Notes under the pieces: model-generated
The model's input: the letters and a program-made list of their open reading frames with translations, nothing else
The model's database searches: none
Told to the model about the DNA's origin: nothing
Program-made: the position numbers and the translations under genes
In this document: piece after piece, positions 16,889-25,105 of the stretch
Numbering within the stretch: the first letter of the stretch is position 1
Layout of the letters: every line of letters begins with the position of its first letter
Assembly: GCA_963844395.1 (NCBI GenBank)
Contig: CAWJNX010000002.1
Coordinates: forward strand, 868,001-932,000
Direction: 5' to 3'
Source of the DNA: VRUE01 sp963844395
GTDB lineage: Bacteria > Actinomycetota > Thermoleophilia > Solirubrobacterales > 70-9
DNA: 64,000 nucleotides

Positions 16889-16931
16889 CCCCCATAGCGG
16901 AGGACGCCGCAGGCGTCCGAGCACATGGGGG
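16889..16931. terminator. Nested hairpin between convergent genes
   Basis: CCCCCAT (16889-16895) pairs with ATGGGGG (16925-16931), and inside it GGACGCC (16902-16908) pairs with GGCGTCC (16912-16918) across GCA. It lies between the small membrane protein gene and the 3' end of sdhE, so it probably limits read-through, although there is no T run. The rest of the 127-base gap holds nothing I can assign. Confidence 0.5.
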
Positions 16932-16969
16932 AGGGCCGCCGCGACAGGACCCGCGGCCGGAAGTCCTCG

Positions 16970-17884
16970 TCAGGCGGGGATTGCCGCGACCCGTTCCTCG
17001 ACCCAGCCGGTCGAGGCGACGTGTTTGCTCATGCCGAGCTGCTTGGGCTCGAAGCCGAGCGCCAGGCCGACCAGCTGCGGCAGGTGCAGGACGGCGAGTC
17101 CGAGGTCGCGGTTGACGACCTTGGCCGCCTCGGGCTGCTGCATGTCGAGGTTGAGGTGGCAGAGCGGGCAGGGGGTGACGAGGCAATCGGCGCCGGCGTC
17201 GAGCGCGTCGCCGACGTGGGTGCCGGCCTGGCGCAGCGAGGTATCGCGGTTCATCGTGATCACCGGGAAGCCGCAGCACTTGCGCGCCCCGTCGTACTCG
17301 ACCACCTCGCCGCCGAGCAGCTCGATCAGCTGCTCCAGGTAGAGGTCGCGGTCGGGATGCTCGTCGTAGCCGAGCCGGTCCTTGGGGCGGACGATGTAGC
17401 AGCCGTAGAACGGTCCCACCTTGAGGCCCGACAGCGGCCGCACGACCTTCTCGGCGAGCCGATCGAGCCCGTAGTCCTCGACCAGCAGCCAGAGGAAGTT
17501 CTTGTTGGTGAAGCCGTCCTTGCCCTTCTCGTAGGAGAGTCCCTGGCCGCTCAGCACCTCGTTGATGTGGGCGCGGTAGGCGGAGTCGGCGTCGAGCCGC
17601 TGCTGGCACTCCGACTGCGCGCCCTGGCAGGTCGAGCAGATGTTCATCATCGAGAGCCCGGTCTGCTGGGCGAGCGCGAAGGTGCGGGCGTTGAGCGTGT
17701 CGGCCAGCTCCTGGTTGTGCTCGGCGATGACGCCGGCGCCGCAGCAGTTGGCGCGGTCCAGCTCGAGCAGCTCGATCCCGAGCCGCTCGGCGACCAGCGC
17801 CATCGAGCCGTGCAGCTCCGGGGTGAAGCCGCGCGACACGCAGCCCGGCCAGTAGGCGACCTTGATCGCATCTCCGTTCGTCAC
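16970..17884 (-). CDS. sdhE: Succinate dehydrogenase CCG-domain subunit (SdhE/HdrB type)
   Basis: The 304-residue protein has two CCG domains like heterodisulfide reductase subunit B: CVSRGFT...NCCGAG with CSTCQG in the first half, and YGCY...CCGFP...CPLCHLNLD in the second. In non-classical succinate:quinone reductases of archaea and some bacteria such a protein replaces the haem-binding membrane anchor. It overlaps the sdhB stop by 4 bases (ATGA, 17881-17884), so the complex is encoded as sdhA-sdhB-sdhE. It is predicted to transfer electrons from SdhB to quinone at the membrane; it has no obvious membrane helices itself. Confidence 0.88.
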   Translation of the reverse strand: MTNGDAIKVAYWPGCVSRGFTPELHGSMALVAERLGIELLELDRANCCGAGVIAEHNQELADTLNARTFALAQQTGLSMMNICSTCQGAQSECQQRLDADSAYRAHINEVLSGQGLSYEKGKDGFTNKNFLWLLVEDYGLDRLAEKVVRPLSGLKVGPFYGCYIVRPKDRLGYDEHPDRDLYLEQLIELLGGEVVEYDGARKCCGFPVITMNRDTSLRQAGTHVGDALDAGADCLVTPCPLCHLNLDMQQPEAAKVVNRDLGLAVLHLPQLVGLALGFEPKQLGMSKHVASTGWVEERVAAIPA

Positions 17885-19119
17885 TGCGGCCTCTCCTCCG
17901 TGGTCTCCTCGCCGGCGCCGAGTTCCTCGTCGCCCTCCTCGCCCTTGATGTACAGGTTGAGCTCCTCGCCGTGCTCTTCGGCGTGCTTGTAGATCCCCTT
18001 GACGTCGTCCTGGGCGCCGCCGGGAAGCTTGTGGTGGACGCCCGGAATCATCTGTCCCAGCGAGCGCACCTTGCCGCTCCTCAGGGCGCGAAGGCCGGTC
18101 GGGATCGAACCGAGCAGTCCCTTGATCGCGCCTTTGGTCGGTTTCAGCTTGCCTTTCACCCCCGGCGCGTAGGACTCCTGCAGCAGCAGCGACTCGTCGA
18201 GCGTCCCCTTCTTCTCGATGATCTTGGTGAAGGCCTCCATGTGGTTGTGGCCGTTGTTGGGGTCGTCGTCGATGCCGTTCTCACCGGCCAGACGGCGCAG
18301 CCGCATGATCTGGTCCATCGGCGCGACCCCCTTCGGGCAGGCGTCGATGCAGCTGAAGCAGTGGGTGCAGTCGTAGATCCCGTGCGGGTCGTGGGCCAAA
18401 TCGTGCAGGCGCTCCTTCGTCTCCGCGTCGCGCGGGTCGCCGACGAAGCGGTAGGCCTTGGCCAGCGCCGCCGGGCCGATGAAGTCGGGATCGGCCTCCA
18501 TCGAGAGGCAGGACGAGACGCAGGCCCCGCACTGGATGCAGGCCATCGACTGGGTGACGTCGATCATCGACTCCGGCTCGACCACGTACTCGCGCTCGGG
18601 TGGCTCGCCGTGGGGCAGCAGCCAGGGCGTGACGCGGCGGATCTTCTCCCAGTGGGTCGACTCCATGTCGACGATCAGGTCCTTGATCACCGGCATGTTG
18701 CCCATCGGCTCGACCACGATCGGGTTTGCAGACGTGCCCGCACTTGAACCCCCGTATGGGTGGTCAACTGCGGGCACGTCCCCGCTGGGCTCGGGCGTGT
18801 ATTCCTCGTCTGCGCCACGGGGCGGCGGGGTCGCGGCGCCATTCCCGTTGCCGCGGCGGTTGGCTGCCTCGTGCGCCTCGCCGAGCTGGGTCTTGCAGGC
18901 CAGGGTTGAGGAGCCATTGACCTTCATTCCGCAGGAGCCACAAATCGCCGCCCGGCAGGAGCAGCGCACGGCGAGCGAGCCGTCCTCGCGGTCCTTCGCC
19001 TGCAGGATCCCGTCGAGCACCGAGAGCGAGGGGTCGAGGTCGACGTCGAATTCCTCCCAGAAGGGCCCCTCGCCGCTCTCGGGCTGGTAGCGGCGCACTT
19101 TCAAGGTGTAGGTGGCCAT
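17881..19119 (-). CDS. sdhB: Succinate dehydrogenase iron-sulfur subunit
   Basis: The N-terminal 2Fe-2S domain (CSCRAAICGSCG, about residues 53-64) and the C-terminal clusters (CIQCGACVSSC and CTHCFSCIDACPKG) are intact. At 412 residues it is longer than classical SdhB. Part of the excess is a C-terminal extension of about 130 residues. Another part is an inserted linker of about 45 residues (about 85-130) between the two domains, rich in Gly, Pro and acidic residues, which contains the palindrome at 18731-18780. The chain resumes with VVEPMGNMPVIKDLIVDM, the normal beginning of the second domain. It carries electrons from FAD in SdhA to the CCG subunit. Confidence 0.94.
   Translation of the reverse strand: MATYTLKVRRYQPESGEGPFWEEFDVDLDPSLSVLDGILQAKDREDGSLAVRCSCRAAICGSCGMKVNGSSTLACKTQLGEAHEAANRRGNGNGAATPPPRGADEEYTPEPSGDVPAVDHPYGGSSAGTSANPIVVEPMGNMPVIKDLIVDMESTHWEKIRRVTPWLLPHGEPPEREYVVEPESMIDVTQSMACIQCGACVSSCLSMEADPDFIGPAALAKAYRFVGDPRDAETKERLHDLAHDPHGIYDCTHCFSCIDACPKGVAPMDQIMRLRRLAGENGIDDDPNNGHNHMEAFTKIIEKKGTLDESLLLQESYAPGVKGKLKPTKGAIKGLLGSIPTGLRALRSGKVRSLGQMIPGVHHKLPGGAQDDVKGIYKHAEEHGEELNLYIKGEEGDEELGAGEETTEERPQ
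18731..18780. repeat. In-frame hairpin element inside sdhB
   Basis: A 50-base palindrome with 23-base arms (three mismatches) and the tetraloop GTAT: GACGTGCCCGCA at 18731-18742 pairs with TGCGGGCACGTC at 18769-18780. It lies in the linker between the two iron-sulfur domains, where homologues are much shorter, and keeps the frame. The stem start GACGTGCC and the loop CGTATGGGT recur, with small changes, in the hairpin at 33360-33411. Confidence 0.85.
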
Positions 19120-19123
19120 CGTC

Positions 19124-20845
19124 CTAGTACTTCCTCTCTTCGGGCTCCCACTGGGTGATCGTCACCTCGGAGTATGAGATCTCCGGTCCCTCGTCTCCGC
19201 GCTGCAGGTCGATGTGCTTCAACCACTCGTCGTCGTTGCGCTCCGGGAAGTCGGTTCTGTATTGGGCGCCGCGGCTCTCCTTGCGCTCCAGCGCAGCCAC
19301 GCAGGTGCACTCGGCGTTGTCCAGCATGTACCCCAGCTCGATCGCCGCCAACACGTCCTGGTTGAAGATCCGGCCGCGGTCGTCGACATAGGCGGTCCGC
19401 GCCTCCTCCTTCAGCCGCCGCACCGTCTCCAGAGCCCCCTGGATGCCGGCCTCGTCGCGGAAGACGGCGACGTGCTTGTCCATCGTCTCGCCCAACTCGA
19501 GCTTGATCTCCGCGACGCGGCGGCCGGAGCCCTTCTCGCGGGCGAGAACGTCGTCGATCGTCGCCTGCTCGGCCTCGAGGATCGCGGCAGAGGGGCGCGA
19601 GCCTTCGACGCGCTTGGCGCGGGCGGCCGCGTCGGCGCCGGAGCGCCGGCCGAAGATCAGCGTGTCCAGCAGCGAGTTGGCGCCGAGTCGGTTGCCGCCG
19701 TGGACGGAGACGCAGGCGACCTCCCCCGCCGCGTAGAGGCCCGGGATGTCGGTGCGTCCGTCGACGTCGGTCTTGACGCCGCCCATCGTGTAGTGGTTGC
19801 CGGGCTTGATCCGGATCGGTTCGCGGGTGATGTCGACACCGGCGAAGTCGCGGCCAACGAGGACGATCTCGCGCAGCGCCTCGTGGATCCGCTTCTTCGG
19901 AACCACGGTGATGTCGAGCGCGACCGTCCCGTCGGGGAAGCCGCGACCCTCGTTTATCTCAGTCTGCTCGGCGCGGGAGACGACGTCGCGCGAGGCCAGT
20001 TCCATCTTGTTCGGCGCGTAGCGCTCCATGAAGCGCTCGCCCTTGGCGTTGAGCAGGTGGGCGCCCTCGCCGCGGGCGCCCTCGGTGATCAGGAAGCCCT
20101 TGCCGGCCAGAGTCGTCGGGTGGTACTGGATCATCTCCATGTCCATCAGCTTCGCCCCGACCCGGTAGGCCATCGCGATCCCGTCGCCGGTGCAGATCAG
20201 AGCGTTGGTGGTCGGCTTCCATGCCTGGCCGTTGCCGCCGCAGGCGAGGATCACGGACTTCGCCCGGAACAGCTCCATCGAGCCATCGGCGATGTTGCGG
20301 GTGACGGCGCCGCAGCACTCGCCGTTCTCGTCCATCGCCAGCGCCGTGCAGAACCACTCCTCGTAGCGGGCGACCGTCTCGGAGTGCTTCATCAGCTGCT
20401 CGTAGAGCACGTGCATGATCGCCTGCCCGGTGATGTCGGCGACGTAATAGGTGCGGGCGGCGGAGGCGCCGCCGAAGGCGCGGGTGCCGAGCTTGCCTTC
20501 CTCGTTGCGGTGGAAGGTGACGCCGAGGTGCTCGAGATGGAGGATCTCCTCCGGCGCCTCTTCGCACATGATCGCGATCGCGTCCTGGTCGCCGAGGTAG
20601 TCGGAGCCCTTGACCGTGTCGTAGGCGTGCGACTCCCAGGAGTCGCCGGGGTTGAGCGCCGCGTTGATCCCGCCCTGGGCCGCGTTGGAATGCGAGCGCA
20701 CGGGATGGACCTTGCTGAGGATGCCGACCGAGACGCCCTGCTCGGCCGCCGCCAGGGCCGCCCTCTGCCCGGCGAGGCCGGCGCCGATCACGAGTACGTC
20801 ATGCGTGGGCACGGCGGCGGATGCTATATGCGTCAAATCCGACAA
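19124..20845 (-). CDS. sdhA: Succinate dehydrogenase flavoprotein subunit
   Basis: The 573-residue product has the FAD-binding N-terminus VLVIGAGLAGQRAALAAAE, the flavin-linking histidine in VRSHSNAAQGG, the active-site stretch with HPTTLAGKGFLITEGARGEG, the capping domain, and HYTMGGVKTDVDGRT with GLYAAGEVACVSVHGGNRLGANSLL near the C-terminus. It oxidises succinate to fumarate. The first candidate start is TTG at 20845 and a GTG at 20812 is equally near the homologous region; neither has a strong ribosome binding site. It leads the sdhA-sdhB-sdhE operon, with 4 bases before sdhB. Confidence 0.95.
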   Translation of the reverse strand: MSDLTHIASAAVPTHDVLVIGAGLAGQRAALAAAEQGVSVGILSKVHPVRSHSNAAQGGINAALNPGDSWESHAYDTVKGSDYLGDQDAIAIMCEEAPEEILHLEHLGVTFHRNEEGKLGTRAFGGASAARTYYVADITGQAIMHVLYEQLMKHSETVARYEEWFCTALAMDENGECCGAVTRNIADGSMELFRAKSVILACGGNGQAWKPTTNALICTGDGIAMAYRVGAKLMDMEMIQYHPTTLAGKGFLITEGARGEGAHLLNAKGERFMERYAPNKMELASRDVVSRAEQTEINEGRGFPDGTVALDITVVPKKRIHEALREIVLVGRDFAGVDITREPIRIKPGNHYTMGGVKTDVDGRTDIPGLYAAGEVACVSVHGGNRLGANSLLDTLIFGRRSGADAAARAKRVEGSRPSAAILEAEQATIDDVLAREKGSGRRVAEIKLELGETMDKHVAVFRDEAGIQGALETVRRLKEEARTAYVDDRGRIFNQDVLAAIELGYMLDNAECTCVAALERKESRGAQYRTDFPERNDDEWLKHIDLQRGDEGPEISYSEVTITQWEPEERKY

Positions 20846-20867
20846 CGCGGTCGGAATTCGCCCACCC

Positions 20868-20918
20868 CGCCGACGGGCCTGAAAGCGGCCTATGTCTCCG
20901 CTTTGAGGCCCGTCGGCG
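20868..20918. repeat. Hairpin element with CTATG apex between sdhA and the M28 peptidase gene
   Basis: Arms of 21 bases with one mismatch (CGCCGACGGGCCTGAAAGCGG at 20868-20888) enclose CCTATGTCT. It ends one base before the stop codon of the peptidase gene, which is read away from sdhA on the same strand. There is no T tract at either 3' side. The outer stem GCCGACGGGCCT-AAA is nearly that of the terminator at 586-634. Confidence 0.85.
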
Positions 20919-22094
20919 CTAGAGCCAGCGCTCGTCTAGACGGCGGATCGCCGCCTCGATCAGGCGGACTCCATCGGCGACGGTGCCGAACTCGACGTTC
21001 TCAGCGAGGTCGTTGGGCCAGTGGTAGTTGGCCGGCTGCTTGAGGTCCGTGCAGCCACAGAGCGACGCGGTCTCGTACCCGGCTGCCAGCGGCTCGAGGC
21101 CGTCGGTGCCGTTGTGCAAGCGCAGGTTGGGGAAGAGCCAGATGTCCAGCTCCTCGGCGAGCCCGTCCATCAGCGCCAGCGCTCGCGGCGAGTACTCGCG
21201 CATCTTCAGGAATCCCTCGCCGCGCAGGACGAGCAGGTGGGGGGAGCCGATCGAGTCGAGTGAGAGGAAGAAGGTGCTCTCCCGCGGCAGCCGCGGAAAG
21301 TGGCGCTCGCCGAAGGCCTTGATCCCCTCGCTGAAGGACTCCTCCGAGCCGGCCGAGAGGAGGATCAGCCGCAGATCGCGCGGTGGCTCCTCGACCAGGC
21401 GAGCGGCCACGGCCAAGAGGGCGACGACTCCAGTGCCGTTGTCGTTAGCGCCCGGGACGGTCTTGCGCAGGCCTATGTCGGCCATCGCAACCGCAGAGCC
21501 GACGCCGAAGAAGATGCCGAGCTTGGCAAGCAGGCGGCGACCGGTGAGCGCGCCGAGCGCCGCCAGGATCGGCCCGCCGACCACCGGCGCCATCAGCGGC
21601 GGGCTGGTGTCCTGACCCTCGACTAGGCCGAGGCGGTCGGCGATCTTCGGCAGCGCCGGGTGGAAGACGAGCCCAGAGTGGGCGGCGTCGTGGTGAGCGA
21701 CGACGACCATCGTGCGCTCGGCGTCCGCGAGCCCCAGCTCGCAGACGACGTTGTACGTGGTGCGCGTGGGCAGCAGACGGCGCAGGCGGCGTTGGCCGGG
21801 CGGGAAGTCATCGGCGATTCCGGCCGCTCCGATCGCCCCCAGCAACGCACCGAGCAGGCGCCGGCCCCGCAGCGCGGCGATCCCGCCGAGCGCCCCGAGC
21901 GCGGCGCCGATTCCAAGCGGCCACCAGTAGGTCCCGTGGGCTGGCTCGGCCTCGATTCGCGCCTCCGCGCCCAGCTCGGCGAAGCGCTCGACCAGCCACT
22001 CCGCGGCGCGGCGCTCACCTTCGGAGGCGGAGGGTCGGTGAATCTGCTCCAGCTCCTCGAGCAGCGCACGCATCCGGTCCTGGTCGGGCGGCAT
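20919..22094 (-). CDS. M28-family zinc peptidase, membrane-associated
   Basis: The 391-residue protein has the M28 aminopeptidase metal-ligand order: HHDAAHSG, then GANDNGTGVVALLAVA with the bridging Asp, then SAGSEESFSEG with the Glu pair, then LDSIGSP and a late His in NYHWPNDLAEN. Two hydrophobic segments (about residues 55-90) before the catalytic motifs, and another near 170-195, suggest membrane association. It probably removes N-terminal residues from peptides; specificity unknown. It lies upstream of, and on the opposite strand to, the site-2 protease gene, with 36 bases between the starts. Confidence 0.85.
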   Translation of the reverse strand: MPPDQDRMRALLEELEQIHRPSASEGERRAAEWLVERFAELGAEARIEAEPAHGTYWWPLGIGAALGALGGIAALRGRRLLGALLGAIGAAGIADDFPPGQRRLRRLLPTRTTYNVVCELGLADAERTMVVVAHHDAAHSGLVFHPALPKIADRLGLVEGQDTSPPLMAPVVGGPILAALGALTGRRLLAKLGIFFGVGSAVAMADIGLRKTVPGANDNGTGVVALLAVAARLVEEPPRDLRLILLSAGSEESFSEGIKAFGERHFPRLPRESTFFLSLDSIGSPHLLVLRGEGFLKMREYSPRALALMDGLAEELDIWLFPNLRLHNGTDGLEPLAAGYETASLCGCTDLKQPANYHWPNDLAENVEFGTVADGVRLIEAAIRRLDERWL

Positions 22095-22130
22095 CGGGAG
22101 GCGACCCTACCGGCGCTTACCATTGAGTTC

Positions 22131-23294
22131 ATGCTCGGCGGCGGCTCAATCACCCTCTTCCACGTTCGCGGGATCCGCATCGCGGTCGACTGGTCGTGGT
22201 TCCTGGTCCTCTTCCTCGTCATCTTCTGGCTCTCGCAGTTCTACGGCGACGTGCTCGGCGAGAGCAGCTCCTCAACCACCCCCTTCGTCCTCGCCGTCCT
22301 CAGTGCCCTCGGCTTCTTCGGCTCGATCGTCCTGCACGAGCTGGGTCACGCCGTCGCAGCGATGCGCAACGGGATCAGGATCTCCAGCATCCAGCTCTGG
22401 ATCTTCGGCGGGATGGCGCGGATGGACCGCGAATCCGACAGCCCGGCAACCGAGTTCAAGGTGGCGATCGCCGGGCCGCTGGTGACGCTGGCGATCGTTG
22501 TCGTCCTTGCCGCGATCGGCCTCGGCGCCGCCGGCTGGACTGCCTTCTATGACGCGGCCCTCGTCGACAGCGATTCCGGTGTCTCGGGCGTGCTCGCGAT
22601 GGTCGCCTGGCTCGCCTCGATCAACGCCCTCGTCCTCGTCTTCAACCTGTTGCCGGCCTTCCCGATGGACGGCGGCCGGATCGTGCGGGCGATCGCCTGG
22701 TGGCGCAGCGGCGACCGCACCTCGGCCACCCGCTTCGCAGCCAACCTCGGCCGCGTCTTCGCTTACCTCTTCATCGGCGTAGGTCTCTTGATGATCTTCG
22801 CCGGCGATGTCTTCGGCGGCGTCTGGCTAGCTCTGATCGGCATGGTCATCAACGGCTCCGCCCGCGCCGCCTCAGCTCAGACCGCGATCACCGGCCGGAT
22901 AGAGGGCGTCCGGGTCGCTGACGTGATGGACCGCGAACCCGTCGCCATCCCGGACAAGCTCAGCGTGGAGCAAGCTCTGGACGAGTACTTCCTCCGCTAC
23001 CGCTGGCCCTGGTTTCCGGTAGTGGATACGGCTCACCGCTTCCTTGGGCTAGTGGTTCGGGACAAGGCCGACGAGGTCCCGGAGACCTCTCGCTCTACCT
23101 CCCTCGTCTCCGACCTGCTCGAGCAGGACGACGGCACCTTCCAGGTCCGCGACGACGCCCCCCTGGACTCGTTGCTCGCCAACCGCGCCTTGCGGCGCTT
23201 CGGCGCCCTGATGGCAGTCGACGCCGACGGCCGCCTCAGCGGGGTAATCACCGCGGAGCAAGTCGGTCGCGCCCTTCGCGACGCCGCCGGGTAG
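22131..23294 (+). CDS. M50-family site-2 protease with CBS domains
   Basis: This 387-residue protein has four to six membrane helices and the metalloprotease signature in order: HELGH near residue 66 and NLLPAFPMDGGR near residue 170. A C-terminal pair of CBS domains (from about 265) follows, with VADVMDREPVAIPDKLSVEQALDEY. It belongs to the Rip3/SpoIVFB-like group of intramembrane proteases that cleave anti-sigma factors or other membrane regulators, with CBS domains sensing nucleotides. The ATG at 22131 is used because MLGGGSITLFHVRGIRIAVDWSW is the usual N-terminus; sequence upstream is antisense to the M28 gene. Confidence 0.92.
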   Translation: MLGGGSITLFHVRGIRIAVDWSWFLVLFLVIFWLSQFYGDVLGESSSSTTPFVLAVLSALGFFGSIVLHELGHAVAAMRNGIRISSIQLWIFGGMARMDRESDSPATEFKVAIAGPLVTLAIVVVLAAIGLGAAGWTAFYDAALVDSDSGVSGVLAMVAWLASINALVLVFNLLPAFPMDGGRIVRAIAWWRSGDRTSATRFAANLGRVFAYLFIGVGLLMIFAGDVFGGVWLALIGMVINGSARAASAQTAITGRIEGVRVADVMDREPVAIPDKLSVEQALDEYFLRYRWPWFPVVDTAHRFLGLVVRDKADEVPETSRSTSLVSDLLEQDDGTFQVRDDAPLDSLLANRALRRFGALMAVDADGRLSGVITAEQVGRALRDAAG

Positions 23295-23325
23295 GAGGAG
23301 AACCAGGAGGCGTTCGTCCGGAGGG

Positions 23326-23368
23326 GCGTTCGTCCTTTGTACCGGTATGCGGGACAAAGGACGAACGC
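23326..23368. repeat. Hairpin element with GTATG apex between the M50 and AidB-like genes
   Basis: Perfect 15-base arms (GCGTTCGTCCTTTGT and complement) enclose ACCGGTATGCGGG. Sixteen bases upstream GGCGTTCGTCC is repeated without its partner, as if an arm had been duplicated. The loop and its flank, GTACCGGTATGCGGGACAAA, match 17 of 20 positions of the hairpin at 4827-4865 read on the other strand, although the outer stems differ. T3 is on the 5' arm and A3 on the 3' arm, so it is not a usual terminator. It lies between convergent genes. Confidence 0.85.
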
Positions 23369-23404
23369 ACCATGGGCAATCGGAGCTGGCGCGGAAAAGC
23401 CCTC

Positions 23405-25069
23405 TTACGGGCGGTGGCGATCGATGATGCGCGCGAAGTCGGTGCCGGTGGGGAGCGTGCCGAAGGCGTGGCCCCAGTCGCCTGAGAGGCGGGAGGCGCA
23501 GAAGGCGTCCGCAACGGCGGGATCGCCGTAGCGGACGAGGAGAGAAGCCTGCAGAGCCAAGGCCATCCGTTCGACGATGGTGCGGGCACGGGTCTGGATG
23601 GTGTCGATGTCGCCGGGGATCTCGGCGCGTAGTGAGGAGACATAGGCGTCGAGCTTGGGTTCGGCGCCCGAAGCTTCTAGAACCTCAGAGAAGAAGGCAT
23701 CAACTGAGGACGGGTTCTTGACCATTGCCCGCAGCACGTCTAGGCACTGGACGTTGCCGGAGCCCTCCCAGATAGAGGCGAGGGGGGCCTCGCGGTAGAG
23801 GCGGGGCATGCCGGACTCCTCGACGTAGCCGTTGCCGCCTAGGCACTCAAGGCACTCGACGGCGTGGGAGGGGGCGCGCTTGCATAACCAGTACTTGAGG
23901 ACCGGGTTGGCCAGGCGCCGCAGCTCGGCTGCCTGCTCGTCGCCGGCGGCGACCTCGTCGTAGCTGCGGGCAAGCCGCATCGCCGCGACCGTCGCCGCCT
24001 CGGACTCAACGCAGAGATCGGCGAGGACGTTGCGCATCAGGGGCTGGTCGATCAGCTCAGTCCCGAAGGCCGAGCGGTGGGCGGCGTGGTTCAGCGCCTG
24101 CACGACGCCGGCCCGGTAGCCGGTCGCGGCGCCGATCGCGCAGTCGAGGCGGGTGTGGTTGACCATCTCGATGATCGTCGGCACGCCGCGTCCCTCCTCG
24201 CCGATCAGGCGCGCCCAGGCACCGCGGAACTCGACCTCGCTGGAGGCATTGGAGCGGTTGCCGAGCTTGTCCTTGAGCCGCTGGATATGGAATGCGTTGC
24301 GCTCGCCGTCCGGAGTCCAGCGCGGCATCAGGAAGCAGGAAATCCCCGCGTCGGTCTGGGCGAGGACGAGGAAGGCGTCGCACATCGGCGCCGAGCAGAA
24401 CCACTTGTGGCCGACGATCTCGTACTCGGCGCCCGGTCCGCCACCGTTCAGCGGCGTGGCGGTCGTCGTGTTAGCGCGCACGTCGGAGCCGCCCTGCTTC
24501 TCGGTCATCGCCATCCCGCAGAGGGCGCCGCTCTTGCGGTCGGCCGGCATCAAGCGCTCGTCGTAGTCGAGCGAGAGGAAGCGCGGTTCCCATTCCTCAG
24601 CCAGCTCGGGTTGCTTGCGCAGAGCCGGGATTGCCGAGTAGGTCATCGAGATCGGGCAGCCGACCCCACTCTCGGCCTGCATCAGCAGCATGAACATCAC
24701 TGCCCGGGCCACGTGCGCCCCCGGTCCCGGCTCGCGCCAGGGGGTGGCGTGCAGTCCGTGGCCGACGCCAATCCGCATCAGTTCGTGCCAGGAGCTGTCG
24801 AACTCGACCTCGTCCACGCGGTTGCCGTAGCGGTCGTGGGTGCGCAACTCAGGCTTGCGCTCGTTCGCCTCGAACCCCCAGCGGATCGTCTGGTGAGATC
24901 CGCAGATCGCCCCTAGCTCCCGGGACCGGTCCTCGGCCCAGCCGGCGCCCTCGCGGCGCAGCGCCTCGGCCAGGGGCCGGTCGGCGTCGAAGGGGTTGTA
25001 GTCCTCGAGCGGCGGCGGCTGGTTGAAGACATCGTGGGTACTGCCGGACTGACGCTCGACCGTGGCCAT
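23405..25069 (-). CDS. aidB: AidB-like acyl-CoA dehydrogenase
   Basis: The 554-residue protein starts with the AidB-type sequence HDVFNQPPPLEDYNPFDADR and has the acyl-CoA dehydrogenase core: MTEKQGGSDVRANTTTATP (flavin contact), FLMPRWTPDGERNAFHIQRLKDKLGNRSNASSEVEF region, and a C-terminal flavin helix domain with LECLGGNGYVEESGMPRLYREAPL. AidB proteins bind DNA and FAD and are linked to alkylation defence; they also have weak isovaleryl-CoA dehydrogenase activity. The ATG at 25069 is chosen over a GTG three bases before. It diverges from icd with 36 bases between the starts. Confidence 0.9.
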   Translation of the reverse strand: MATVERQSGSTHDVFNQPPPLEDYNPFDADRPLAEALRREGAGWAEDRSRELGAICGSHQTIRWGFEANERKPELRTHDRYGNRVDEVEFDSSWHELMRIGVGHGLHATPWREPGPGAHVARAVMFMLLMQAESGVGCPISMTYSAIPALRKQPELAEEWEPRFLSLDYDERLMPADRKSGALCGMAMTEKQGGSDVRANTTTATPLNGGGPGAEYEIVGHKWFCSAPMCDAFLVLAQTDAGISCFLMPRWTPDGERNAFHIQRLKDKLGNRSNASSEVEFRGAWARLIGEEGRGVPTIIEMVNHTRLDCAIGAATGYRAGVVQALNHAAHRSAFGTELIDQPLMRNVLADLCVESEAATVAAMRLARSYDEVAAGDEQAAELRRLANPVLKYWLCKRAPSHAVECLECLGGNGYVEESGMPRLYREAPLASIWEGSGNVQCLDVLRAMVKNPSSVDAFFSEVLEASGAEPKLDAYVSSLRAEIPGDIDTIQTRARTIVERMALALQASLLVRYGDPAVADAFCASRLSGDWGHAFGTLPTGTDFARIIDRHRP

Positions 25070-25105
25070 CACCTCGATTGTGCCATCGATAGCATCGCGG
25101 CGCCC

